Both the position numbers and the translations under genes were made by a program. 58,471 nucleotides of DNA from Mesotaenium endlicherianum (taxonomy: Eukaryota > Streptophyta > Zygnematophyceae > Zygnematales > Mesotaeniaceae): assembly GCA_009602735.1 (NCBI GenBank), contig WELA01003747.1, forward strand, positions 356,434 through 414,904. The letters are read 5' to 3'. Numbering within the stretch: the first letter of the stretch is position 1; every line of letters starts with the position of its first letter. Of this stretch, positions 45,973 through 58,300 are shown piece by piece. Below the pieces are notes generated by a model, which was not told the origin of the DNA, did no database searches, and worked only from the letters and a program-made list of their open reading frames with translations.

Positions 45973-47901
45973 GGAAGGAGCAAGAGGGATGACATAGTCA
46001 GTTCCATGTACTAATGGGCATCTGATGCTGTGGTTTTATGCCGAGGGGCCATTTGTGGCTGTCAATCCACAAACGACGACCCTCATGTCTTGCTCCAAGT
46101 ATTGGTCAAGGTTTTGAATCGACATGCTGCAAACTTAACCGCCTCCTTCTAGTTGGTAGTGTCTAAACTGATGTTCTTGTCCCCCTCCTTCCCCCCCTCT
46201 AGTTTGCAAAGGATAATGAGGTTGTGTATAAAGCCTTCTGGAGATGCTCGATATCAATGTGTGACCATAAATGAGTGGGCCCATTTTGCGAGCACAGAGG
46301 GTAGCAGGTCACTTAGTAGTTGTCAGATTGAAGTTGAGACCCGTGGCATATGCTTTGTGGGTATCTTGACCTTCAGACAATGACCATGTATACACAAACT
46401 TTGGTGAATCTTTCTTTCACCGACAAACCAATGCGTCACCACTACATGATTGTGTTGCATCTCCACACTATTTCATATACAAGAAGCGTTGTTAGTTGCT
46501 TTTCTATAAGATTTTTAAATGTTGTGCTGGTTCTTCTAATGGAATGTTAGAATTACTCATGATTGGTTGTGGTTCTCTCAAATGCACACAGAAGCAAATG
46601 ACCTTCTTTTGTACTGATGGCAATGGTCGGTCATGTCAACAGTTTGCAGAATTTAACTACGTTCTTCACTTCTTTGTATACAGATTCCACAGATTACTTT
46701 GTGTTGTATATTATTTGATGGCTAGATTGAGGGCAAGGTACCCCACAAGGTTCGCAAGCTTACCTCACAATTACCTTCACTTTCCATGTTGCAAGGCCCA
46801 TACATGACTGCAAATGGGATCATTTGCCAATAGAGCACTCACAGTAAACAGCATGTTTCAAGGGCGTAGCATACACAAACTTTGACAACGTTGCAGCTAG
46901 GCATTGACGAATATATTTGTCATTAGAATGTAGGAATCATCTCACCTATCGTTGTCCACAAATGTTTCTGGGTGTCGATCGATCGACAAGACAACATTCT
47001 GGTCCATAGAGGTTACGGATGACAAGGAACCCAACTATGGATCAATATCAAATTCCACTTCTCACGGTCAAAATATGCATAAACTCCTCACAGGCACACT
47101 ACACAGTTAATGGCATGCTTTGAAGACACCCAATCATAATGCTTTGACTCTTATGGGGTACTCAGCAGATGACTCATAGGCTTCGTCCTATATTGATGCA
47201 GGTTGAACATTTAGCTTGTGCCATGGAGCATGATGCGCCCAGGAAAAATCTTGTAAATAAGAAAGTACTACCACATACTGTATCAGCCCTTTTTGTTCCT
47301 CTACGTGACAGTGGAATGGGCACAAGCTTGTACTAAATACTTCCAATAACTCGCAATTTGTCATCTAGCAGACTCTATCATTCATGACAATACTCAAATT
47401 GTTTGGACTGTTAAAAAATTTGCAGATGTATAGAGAAAGAGCTGTTGAAACGTTACCAAGTGCTACCCATACATGCTGAGAATGACAATATCAGGCACCA
47501 CCTTTGTTCTTAGAAGCGAAAAGGGAGGACAAATGATATCTTCTTCCCGGGCTTTGTGCCTGCCATAAATTCCATAAGCACAACAATCACCTTAGTACAT
47601 ATTTGCAAGACTTGCTCATATCAGAGAAGCTATACAAATAAGGACAATTTTTTTCATCAATTTAGTGGAGCACTTTTTCTTCGAGTCTCAGAGAAGCTGT
47701 GACTTGATCCTAATTTCCAGAGTGTAATTATGCAATGCATTTGTACACTTCGTTCAAGATCTGCCAAATGATGTGATCCATATGTGATCCATATGAATGA
47801 CAACTGCCACTCACTTGCAGGGGCACATGATGCTGCAGCAAAGACATAATCTGGGTTCCTTCCGTCAGCAGCAGAGCATTTAAGTTACGAAAATGACTTA
47901 C
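45973..47901. other. AT-rich intergenic stretch downstream of TAF1
   Basis: No convincing gene. The last exon of the minus-strand cysteine-rich gene should lie in the rightmost part, but I could not identify it. Open frames at 46153-46807 are AT-rich and featureless. Confidence 0.5.
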
Positions 47902-49383
47902 ACTCAGAGAAGCACTGATTAATGCACTGATTGAGGACCTTCTGACGATCCTTGGAGTCCAGGTAATACCCACTGATGCTTTGCACCTGGGCCAAGTGAC
48001 GCGCAATGGCTGCATTGCATGCTGTCTCACACGGCCTTTGGCAGGACCCTTCCCTGCTCTGCGCTTCCCCCTTGGCACAGCAAGGATCACTCAGTGCTGA
48101 CACCTGCCCAGTGCATGCCTCTTACTCGCAGTTAACGAAGAAGGCCCTTCAGTCTCTCAAATGTGAGCCCTGTCTAACATTTTCCTGAAAGCAATGGAAT
48201 GTCCTCAGACACCCCCGAATACTGTGCAAGTACTGGGGTTGGGGATAGACAAAAATTGCAGGTCCACCTCAGTCAAGTATGTGACAACCTGTGAAGCAGC
48301 AACTGTAAACCAACCCACACTAGGGACAAATCATATTGGGCTTGAATCTGATTGCCATGTAGCTGTACCATCATGCCTGCAGGGAGGGATGCAAGTTCGG
48401 GTGTATGCTGGCTAGCATCCACTGCGTTCACACTGCTCTGTCCCATTTCCCAACACAAACCGGCAGCCACAAAGTGTCTCAGGCTTAATGAAGCTTGATC
48501 AGGCTTGACGCAGGAACTGCATGGGCACACACTACATGCTCCGGTGACGGGGAGTGTTGCATTACCACACGGAGGCTGTGAAGCCCTTTTTGCGGCTAAC
48601 CACGTGTTCATCCACTATATTCTCAATCAGGTACTTCTTCCTGCTCCCACTTATCACATTTGTCCAAAGATAGCCAATGATACGGCAAAGTCAGGGCAAC
48701 AGCTAGTTTGACTTCTTGTCAAATGATGCAGAAGTAGAGAGTACCACGTTGGACATGCAGGTGGTGCCCTGATACGCAGCTTACTTCATCAACAAGCATG
48801 ATGAAATGGGTTGGTAGACCAAAGTTGTAACGTTGACCTACTCCACTGAGACATATAATGTGAATGGTTCCACGGGATCTTTCTCCTCAGCTCCCCCTCC
48901 AAAGATGTTGAAAGCTTGAGCAGGATCTTGCCACAGGCAACAGGCAGCAACTGCAATAAGGCAGCTAACACCAGATACCAGACACATTCTTCTCAATTTT
49001 GAGCGCGCCTTGTGCAGTTGTGACGGCTCCACATCTGGTCCAGTGGAAATAACATTTGCAGTGGGCACTTCAGATGCATCTCTAGAACAATTCCGTTGAA
49101 ATAATTTGTCTTGTATTTGATCTGATACAGGAACGGGGTAGCCTGCACGGCAGCTAGTCCGACTATTGTCGCGGTCATGCCTGATACTTTGCAGACAGTG
49201 TAAAACATGTGCTGATGAGGCCGCGTAAATGCCTCTTGTTGTAGGACCATTAGGAGCTCGAGAAATACATGAGCTGGATGAGCAATCCTTGACTTGCTTC
49301 TTTTCAGGCATGCGCACATTTATGCGAGAGAATGGCGCAACGTATAGAGAGAAAACCACTGGAATCTTAATGGTTGTTGCCAT
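47902..49383 (-). CDS. Conserved cysteine-rich protein, probably plastid-targeted (3' end not found)
   Basis: Exons 49383-48842, 48640-48566, 48432-48369 and 48058-47902 join in phase. At least one more exon must follow, because the last donor (GAG T|GTAAGT) leaves a split codon. The N-terminal 140 residues are serine-, threonine- and basic-rich like a transit peptide. Next is a hydrophobic segment preceded by two arginines and ending in an alanine motif (RRMCLVSGVSCLIAVAACCL, then DPAQAF), which resembles a thylakoid transfer domain. The mature part has EKDPVEPFTLY, IVDEHVVSRKKGFTASV and VNAVDASQHTPE. It ends in a cysteine array CQRPCETACNAA with CINQCFSEC. I recall similar uncharacterised chloroplast proteins in plants but know no function. 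Localisation is inferred. Confidence 0.7.
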
Positions 49384-49743
49384 GCCTACTTAGCTCGATG
49401 ACCCCCACGACTAGTTGAAGGTTGTTAGACACTTGGGTACTACTTGAGCCGCTGCTTACAATGCTACTTGGCTCGGTTTGAAGCTCGGTAAGAAAACAAG
49501 CTGCAGTAAGTAAACACGGGGGCCAACCTGTGGTTTCCCCTCACCTCCGCTCGTCTCCTTTTCGTTTCGCTCTACGATTTGGGTGTTGTTCCACGTATCG
49601 GCAGTCCTATAGTAGGAAAGTAAATACTGATCACTATGTGCTGCTACACAACCCGCAACAACATGCTAGTGCCGATTAGTACATGTCAGCGACGGCAGGA
49701 TGATGTAGGTCGCATGCACGAAAGGAACCAATAAGGTGGAAGC
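49384..49743. promoter_or_regulatory. Shared upstream region of the cysteine-rich and DUS genes
   Basis: 360 bp between diverging start codons, the tightest of the five divergent pairs. Function inferred from position. Confidence 0.4.
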
Positions 49744-51569
49744 ATGTCTTGTACTCTTAGCTATCAGTCCCTGTTTCTACACGTGAGCCCTGCCATAATC
49801 AAGATTCCAGTTGACACTCAGACATCGCGGACACGCTTTGCTGCAGTACTTAGGAGGGGCATACCTGAGTCAGGTACTGAAGTTAGCAGCTTAATGGTGC
49901 TTTCTCCTTGTACACGGAATATTAAAAGAAAGCGACTCTTCATTACTCAAGCGCTTTCAGGAACTTTCGGGGTACATCAGGACAATAATGCCTACGCAGG
50001 CAGTGAAAATGTGGGAGTGCTGCCTGCCCAGGCTGGCGAATTTCCCCCTTTATTGCTTGGGGGATCTTACTTAATAGATCCACCCGTTGTGCTTGCTCCA
50101 ATGGCAGGTGTCACTAAGTAGGTCCACGTTTTCCCATTCTCTCTGAGTACACGACGTTAAGCTCTTCAACTGAGAAATAAAGGGACTGCGCATGCTGTAG
50201 CTAGCATGAGGATGTATGCTTCAAAGCAACCAACACGTTGTTTGTAGAATGATGTCTTTGTGTGGATATTTTGCTGGATGTAAGAAAACCAGCTCTCAGA
50301 CTGAAGCGTTGAGGATGGCCTGACAGTGCAGTGTATCGGAGAATGTGCCGACAGCAAGGGGCAGGTCTCTGTGTGAGTGAAATGGTCGCTGCTCACCTTC
50401 TTGTTAAGGTGCGTACTCCCCTTTTTTCTCGAGCAGACCACTTGCTTACTGCCTCCCAGCTGCTGCATGGTGGTTAAGAAGGGTCCAGGGATGGGTACAT
50501 ATGCATGATATATCCGCATGCCGTGGTTCTTAGAGGTGGGACTGCCACAATAGCGACTGCACCCACGCACTGAAACACGCAGAGATCTTGTTGGGTGCTC
50601 AGGGGAGTGAAGCGACGGAGAAGCTGGCCTCCTTTGAGAGCACGGAGAGGCCTCGGTCCATCCAGTTGTATGGGACTGATTGCGCGTCTCTGTCTGAAGC
50701 TACTCGCATGCTTGTTGGAGAGGGCCGGTACGCACTGTTTATCCTGTGTCTCTTCTAATTTCCGAATCCGCGATCTTTTGTGCAATGTGCCGCGATGGAT
50801 TCTGGCTTCTTCATTTGCCATTGTCTGCCTGAGTTGCAGAGTGGAGCACATCGATCTCAATTTTGGATGCCCGGTGCGCAAAGTGGTGACCAAGGGGGGC
50901 GGCGCCGCCGTGGCTGCCAATCCAAGCCACTTGGCAGCTCTCGTGCGCGCCGTCGTCTCTGCTGCTGGCCCCCACGTAAGTCAGCGAAGTTCTTTCTTGT
51001 TCTTGGAAGGAGCAGCATGGGCATGAAGATGATGATGACGATGACCACTCACACGATGCTCTTGGTGCGTGCAGGTACCGGTGACGGTGAAGATGAGGCT
51101 GGGGTTGACAGCTGGCAACCACACATACATGTCAGCAGGTCTGGCTGCCCAGGATGAGGTGCACCCCCTCCCATTTGCCACATGCTCCTCCGTTGGCTCT
51201 GGAAAGCAGCAGCACGCAGGTGACACTGGAGGGTGGGGGGGGGATGGTGGCAGGGAGCAGCCTGGGTGGCTCTGCATGCGCGGACGGCAGAGCAGCTGTA
51301 CGATCCGCCCGCCCACTGGGATGCCATTGCCCGCCTGGCATCCTCTCTCACCATCCCTGTCCTCGGCAATGGAGACGTATGCCTCTTTCTCTCCTTCATG
51401 CTCAGCTCAGTCGCTGGCTGCTGACAGGGGATGCCCAGGAGTGACGCCAGGAGCCAAGGGGGGTGGAGAGGGGCATGCAGGTGCTGGAGTGCTGGGATGC
51501 GCTGCGCCTCATGCGCCTCACGGGGGCCGCAGGCGTTGTCATTGGCCGCGGCTGCCTTGGTCGGTCAGC

Positions 51570-51604
<35 letters not shown>

Positions 51605-52453
51605 CACACACACACACACACACACACACGCGCACACTCACACTCACTCGTTCTTTTTCCTCCCCCTTCTCCCGCTTCTACGACATACATGACACACTTG
51701 AGCTGCAAATGTCTCTCACCGCTGTCGCTGCTGCGACTGCTACGGTGCATGCAGGCCGTGGCTCTTCAACGAGCTGGCTCACGTTTTCCGCGGACACCAT
51801 CCTCCACCTCCACCTCTGCTAGGGCATGTTCTGTTTGTGGCCCTGTGTCATCTCCAGGTCAGTGATGGACTCACATCTCTGTCTGCTTTGGTGCGGTTGT
51901 CTAGATGGCACCTGGATCTGCTTAATTGCAACTTGTGTTGCTATTGACGTGTCCCCCTCTATACCCTTCATGCAGGATTTACGTGTTTGGTTAGGAGATG
52001 AGAGAGCAGCAGTCTTTCAGATGCGCAAGTAAGCTCCATCCCAGGTTCTCGCCTCTCCGCTAGCTTGTTATCTTGCATTTGTTCCTGTTTGTGATGTTCT
52101 AACTCATGTGTTTTGGGGCAGGCTGGTACCATTGTACCTTCTGGGGTTTGCGTCCGCATCAGCTCTGCAGCAACGTCTGATGCAGGTAGGAACGTGCCTC
52201 TCATGCGGAAGCTGCCAAACATCCACCCAGTTGATGCTTCGCAATCTTATATCCATTCACGTACACGCATTACTTCTGTCATTCACTTATGAGAAGGATA
52301 ATGTGCGATGATCGGCAGGCTACAAGTGTAGCAGACTGGGAATCTGCGATGGCCTGCGTGTCATATGATAAATACGAAATTTTCCCTGTTGAAGCACTTC
52401 GGGCCCCACGTCTGAAGGGACCCAAGCCTTTGCTCACAACCCCAACCCCGTAA
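49744..52453 (+). CDS. tRNA-dihydrouridine synthase, bacterial (DusB/NifR3) type
   Basis: Reduces uridines in the tRNA D-loop using FMN and NADPH. Exons: 49744-50117, 50327-50408, 50603-50727, 50840-50975, 51075-51158, 51220-51232, 51261-51376, 51481-51563, 51755-51857, 51976-52028, 52122-52185, 52319-52453; total 455 codons. The first 100 residues look like an organelle presequence. The TIM barrel then shows PPVVLAPMAGVT, MCRQQGAGLCVSEM (catalytic-loop region), PRSIQLYGTD, HIDLNFGCPVRKVVTKGGGA, PVTVKMRLG, ALHARTAEQLY, TIPVLGNGD and GAAGVVIGRGCLGR with PWLF. The last three exons form the C-terminal helical domain. The 13-nt sixth exon is inferred because it alone restores the frame between exons 5 and 7. 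The catalytic cysteine usual in bacterial Dus appears as CPVRKV. It diverges from the cysteine-rich gene. Confidence 0.9.
51573..51629. repeat. Compound (CT)n-(CA)n microsatellite
   Basis: Lies in the intron between DUS exons 8 and 9, about ten bases after the donor site. Confidence 0.95.
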
Positions 52454-52859
52454 ATGATGGAAGAGGAGATGCCTTATTATTGACAAGACCTTATTCTGAT
52501 GTATCAAGGTTCAAAGATGCTTCCAAGCATTGGGCATCAAATATGGTGTAGTACAAGGACAACTATGCTTCATGCCCTATACAGCAAAGGATATAGCACA
52601 TGTACCTTCATATTGGACCTACGCACTTCCACCCAATGCGCATACAGAATCCTTTGCAATTCATAAAAACAGTATGGCAACCAGATTGCAGGACCTTAGA
52701 CTGCCAGATGCACGAAACTTTTGACTCTTATGTTTCAACTTTTTCACATCTTCAAAAATACATCTCTACAATCTAGTGAGAATGAGTCTGTCACACTACC
52801 ACCCATGTAGACGGCTGCTCCACCATGCACCACAAAAGGGATGCATTGGCTAATGTGTG
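52454..52859. other. Spacer between convergent DUS and DUF8204 genes
   Basis: 406 bp of AT-rich sequence holding both 3' ends. No gene seen. Confidence 0.5.
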
Positions 52860-54765
52860 TCATTTGGAACGGCCTCGATCTCGATCAGGATGAATCACTT
52901 CATCAATGCCAGCCTTGATGTCGGAAGCAGCTCGCTGAATGTTTGCCGCGCATCTTGCAGCTATTAGGCCCGCTGATTTTGCAAACCTGCATGCAGGAAC
53001 AATAATCAGGGTGATAGTAGGCTAAGGCCACCTGCATAGAGCATGGCAATGACAGCCCCATAAAGCCAGAGCACTTTAATCTCGGGACCAATGCCTCTTG
53101 TGTAAAATGTACGGATAATGCATGGCCTTGGCAGTACACCACTCCTAGAAGCTAGCTCGACAACACCAGGCCACAAGCCATGACATACACAGCCAGCCTC
53201 AAGAGCCACAAAACCAGCAGCAGATTGAAGCCACGTGTGTTACTACTGGTGCCAAATATAACGAGCTCAATCATCCTGTAAGCAACGATATGATCACCAG
53301 GAACGCAAACATCAGCCTAGCCAAGAGATGCAGGGAAAAACTCCCCTAAATGTGTAAGTTCCATCGCAAACAAACAATAGTAGAACGTCAGCAAGATGCA
53401 AATAACAATCTAGTCTAAGTGTGATGAACGTGGTGGACAAGACACTCATTAGTACAAAGTCAGGATGCACCGCCAATTCTGGAACAAACAAGACCTGGTA
53501 CGTACTTGGCAACAAACTCATCGCTGGCAAGTCTTCCCAGACCCCCAAGAGGCCGTAGTGGCGAAAAGGAGGGCGGTACTTTTTCTTCTGCTTGTCCTTC
53601 AGCACCTGTCACGATGACAAGCTTCGCTGAAGTCAGAAAAAACCTCTCAGAGAAATTGCATAGCATCTACCAAAACAACTAGATCTGACGCCCAAGGAGG
53701 CAAGCGGGCAGTCATTCCCCCCAGTAACAGGACTGGGGCTGTTGTGCACATTGCCTACCTCGCGAAGCTTCTTCTCCAGGGGGCTGCGGCCCCCGAGCCC
53801 CCTTTCCAATGTCGTTCTCTGACCTACTGGTATTGCCTGCCCCACTTTCCTGGACCTCCTTCAGGCGCCGATCTGCGAGCATCTGCAGCAAGCCGTCCAA
53901 AGAATGCTATATCAACACTCCAGTCACGCAGCATCACGCGGCTGTCCATAATACACTTCTAATCTTCTTGAGCAACACATTTGTGACAGAGCCTCCTGCT
54001 TACTTCATACTCCGTATAACCCATTTTGAAACTCCGAAAACGATAGCGCAAGCGTCAAGTCATGCACAGGCAGATGAATACGTGGTCTTCAAATCATACC
54101 TCTATGCCAACACAAATGGGCAAATCAGAGCTGCTCGTGGGGGTCGTGGACCCATTGTCTAAGTCCCCGTGTGTACTGTCTTTATAAAGGGATAACCCCA
54201 GGCACGCATATTTGAAGTCCGAAAGCGCCCTTGCTTGTTCTTTCGATGTACTCCCTGCTTGTTCCGTGGCTTTATCCTTCACTGCAGCCACAGCTTGTAT
54301 TTGTGGTCATGACAAAGCTGCTGAACAAGCTCTCATTACATTAATGAAACAGAGCCTTTGGCATATACACACATGCAGCAATAGTTTTTAACCTTCCTTA
54401 CTAGGCTACCCAATTACCTAGAGCTTCTTACTTCAAAAAGGAGATTACAAAACATATTGTGAACTATGTGTTAGTTGCAATAAGGGGACTCTGTAAAACT
54501 TCCTACCCTCTGCGTCCAGGTTCTTAAGGCCTACACAAATAGGGTTGCGCTTTCCTTCTTGGAGCCTCCTTGAGAAGTACAGGCAGCCCAAACAAGTTTG
54601 ACTTAATCCACGCCCACTAGTGCTCGTGTCTCTGTCCTGGCTACTGCCTGGTTGTCCTCTATGCGGTATGTCTTCATGCGCTTCGTTGCTTAAGTCAGTT
54701 CTACCACTATAACTAGAAGTTGGAACAGGAGTACTTCGAGTATGGCCGGGATAAGTGTCTGGCAT
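52860..54765 (-). CDS. DUF8204 family protein
   Basis: An uncharacterised family I know from land plants. Exons: 54765-54507, 54281-54100, 53882-53828, 53605-53506, 52986-52860; every phase agrees; 240 residues. Exon 1 has a polar, serine-rich N-terminus, then the signature CLGCLYFSRRLQEGKRNPIC. Exon 2 has LSDFKYACLGLSLYKD and DLPICVGIE, and exon 3 continues MLADRR. Exon 4 has VPPSFSPLRPLGGL and DEFVAK. Exon 5 ends with an alanine-rich helix (GLIAARCAANIQRAASDIKA) and HPDRDRGRSK. Paired cysteines in exons 1-2 could bind metal. No membrane span is evident and the function is unknown. It diverges from CAMTA. Confidence 0.82.
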
Positions 54766-55348
54766 ATCTACGTGCACTGATGAACTTGCGTTTGAGATTT
54801 TACGTATACGTAGAAACGTCTCTCACAGAAATATATGGCAATTGTCTTGAGAACTGTTTGTACTCCAGTAGAATGATGGTGGAGAGCAGCTCCTAAGCAG
54901 AAAGCTGTCGACGTGGCTGACACCTTCCCACCGTTCGACGACGTCTACACCCCTGCTTCTTGTTGAATCGCTGTTTTTAGTGTGGACGTCATGACAGTGA
55001 AGACTGTAAAAGACTTGGGCCCGACAAGGGCCGAAGCGCTTAGCGCACAAGCTGGCAAAAGAAGCAATCTCATCCTACGACTTGCACATGCGCGCACACT
55101 GAATTGCCGGCCTCGTTTTGACTTTCCAGCAGTTTCAAGCGAATTCTTTCATCCAAGTTTCCCAGTACATCACGTCAAAACACACACGCCTCGTGACTTC
55201 TGTCACGACCAGCTCTTCCTCAATTTATCTTCCGCTGTAACCTACTTCCTCCTTGACAGAAGTCGTGAAGACTCTCCGGTTTTGTCATCTTAGAATGTCA
55301 TGCTTATCAGCCATGTTATATTGGAGGTAGTTTTCCGCAGGTCTGACC
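54766..55348. promoter_or_regulatory. Shared upstream region of the DUF8204 gene and CAMTA
   Basis: 583 bp between diverging start codons. Contains the palindrome-like TTTTACGTATACGTAGAAA region near 54800. Function inferred from position. Confidence 0.4.
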
Positions 55349-58300
55349 ATGTCAGGTCGCAGGCAGTCCCCAGACTCTAGCTCTTCCAGGCGGAGGGCTT
55401 CTAGTCCTCCAGGTGAACTCACTTGTAGGGACATTGAAAGTATGACTGTCATTTTAGGATGCAGCGGTGTCTAGTATCCTTCGAAGACAGTAACGAAGCT
55501 TCTTCAAGTGAATTGGTCTATCATACATTTCTTGAGAATTTGACCATACTGCTCAAGAGAACAGCTGCTAACCTACATGTGCTTGCGCAGAAGAACTCCG
55601 GAATTAAGGTGAACAACATATGACGTTCAATTTGACTTGGTGCTTGCAGAGGCCGTCGACATCGGCAAGGTTCTACTTGAGGCCCGCTCGAGGTGGCTGA
55701 AGCCGACAGAAGTGTATGATATTCTGTGGAACTTTGTGCAGTACGACTTCAATCTCAACCAGGAGGCTCCTCAGAGACCTCCAAGTAGGACATTCATCCT
55801 GAGCTGGCACTGAGTATAAGCTTGAAGAGTCATGAAGTAAATGCTCAGCTTTGTGAATGCTGTTTGAGTATTGGGTTGCAAGTTGAGCAGCACTAGAAGT
55901 AAACTATGTTGAATATGTGCAGGTGGTTCGCTCTACTTGTTCGATCGAAAATCAGTTCGCTATTTCCGTAAAGATGGGCACAACTGGCGGAAAAAGAAGG
56001 ATGGGAGGACTGTACGGGAGGCCCATGAGAGGCTCAAGGTGCGTGAGGTCTTGTCATGTCCTGGACGGCCGTTGGGTGTTCTGGACGGCCGTTGGGTGTT
56101 CTGGAAAATGCAGCTTTGTTAATAATTTATGAAGAGGTGCCATATTGTCTACGTATGGGGACTTTAGGGGGGGGTGCAGATGTCAGCTACACATGATGCA
56201 GGCAGGCAGAGTGACTGTGGGGTGGGTGGATGGGTATACAGGCGGGAAGCGTGGACATCCTGCACTGTTACTATGCTCACTCCTACGAGGACCCGCACTT
56301 CCAGCGCCGATGCTACTGGCTGCTTGAGGGGTAAGGGTGATTTCACACAATCATCAGCATCACTCAGGAGCCGCAGCATGCATCATCAACCCCGTCACTG
56401 ATATGCACGTGGCGTGGCTGGGCAGGGCCAACGAGAGCATTGTGTTGGTGCACTATCGGGAAGTGCAGCAGGTGCTTACCCTCTCTCCTTGCCTGCCTCC
56501 AGCACGCTGCGCCTCTAGACCTCCTCTTGAAGCCAGTCTAGGACGTGTAGCTGCACCTTGCTGGCTGCTGGCTGCCTAAAACACTCATGCGCGTGGTGGT
56601 GGTGGGACAGGGCACGGGCAGAGCGCACCATTCGCCACGGAGCAGTGCGCCCGGCTCTCCTCGCAGCTCCAGCCAGCCACTTCTTCAACCCGGAGGAGGA
56701 GGAGCAGGAGCATCACTAATTCCATCTACTTCCACGCTGTCCCCAGCCGGAGGTTCAAATGGATGGGGGCGTGCTTCCTTTGGTGGCGCCATGTCGGACA
56801 ACAGCGATGGCGGCAACGAGGATGCTGCTGTTGATGACTTCTATTCCATGGATATGAAGCCGGCTGTCGGCTCTTCTACTTCCCCTGCTGACTACGCTGA
56901 CCCGCATGCTGCTATCCTCCTCCTGCAGCAGCAGCAGCAGCTTCCTCCCCTGGGAGGTCCAGGAGGCACTGCCGCAAGCAGTGGCATTAATACCAACAAC
57001 AGCAGCGGCAGCGGCAGGAGTAGAGGGGATATGGGAGACATGAGCATGTTTTCCGCCAACTCCCAGCTGTGGCCATCTAGCAGCAGTCCTAGGGGTACTG
57101 CTGCTGTTGCAGCTCCTGAGCTGGGCGTGGAGCTGGACGAGTTTCCGCCCCTCAAATACGGTGCGACACCTTCTACTCATCACCCAATGAGTGGGAAGCC
57201 ATGTAGGCGGGCTTTTTGGATCCCGATGAGGTGATGAGGACGAGATTGTGGGGAGACCCCTTCCTGACGCTTGCTGCTGCTGCGCTGCTGCTACACTGCA
57301 GGTGCCTTCTCCACCAACAGCAGCACACCCCAGGAGGAGGAGACAGGCATGGGCATGGGCTTGGGCATGGGCATGAGCATGAGCATGGGCATGGGCATGA
57401 TGGCCAGCGAGTGGAGCACCCCTGAGAACCTCCTGCTGTCTTCAGACCCTCCTCCACCTCCTCCACCACCGTACCCTCTTGCAGCTCAGCAGCGGCCACA
57501 TCAGCAGCACGAGGAGGATGCCTCTGTGTTCCTGCATGGCCATGCCTATGCCCATGCCCATCATCCCAGCGCGTTCCAACAGGTCAGTCAGTCAGTCAGT
57601 CAGTCAGTCAGTCAGAGAAGGTCGGTGCCATGCTCCAGGGGGGGTGGAAAGAGCCTCCATGGGATGGGAAGGGAAGGAATGAGGTGGCCATCATGCACAT
57701 TCTCGCATGCCTGCCTGGCTGGCTGGCGGGCTGCAGTGGGAGGGGCTGACAGATAGACCTTGCAGCAGTGGCAGTAGCAGGAGGATCTGACGTGGTGTGC
57801 GGGTGGGGCTGGGATGAGGAGGAGCAGAGGTGGCATACGCTTCCGGAGACGTCCTTGTCCACACAACACAGCATGGAAACCCACAACACCCAGGTGCGTG
57901 CAGCAGCAGGCTCAGGTTCTTTATTACGGGGGCAGCCAAGCCATGTGACTGACCGAGGGCTGCGTGTTGGGGGCGGAGGAGGGCTGCAGTCGGTGGACTA
58001 CTATCATCAGGGTCAGGGGGGGGGCATGGTGGTGGATCAGGAGGTACTGCCCCCCGCTGCGTCCACCCACTCGCCCCCGCCATCACCTCAGTGGCCGCCA
58101 CACGTTTCTGCTGCTGCAGAGCCCTACATGTCGCCCCTGCAGCAACAGCAGCAGCAGCCACAGGAGGAGGGGGAGCAGGAGCAGCTGGAAGTGGACGTGG
58201 GTGCGGGTGGCCCCCTCCTGGTGGAGCCGCCTCGGCCGCCTTCACCTCCTCCTGCTGCTGCTGCTGGGCCCATATTGGCCAGCCTGGACAGCTATAACAG

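Noticed and set aside
46153..46807. Short plus-strand frames downstream of TAF1
   Set aside because: AT-rich, overlapping in different frames, no motif.
51573..51629. CT/CA repeat considered as a CRISPR-like or regulatory array
   Set aside because: It is a simple dinucleotide microsatellite inside an intron with no spacer structure.
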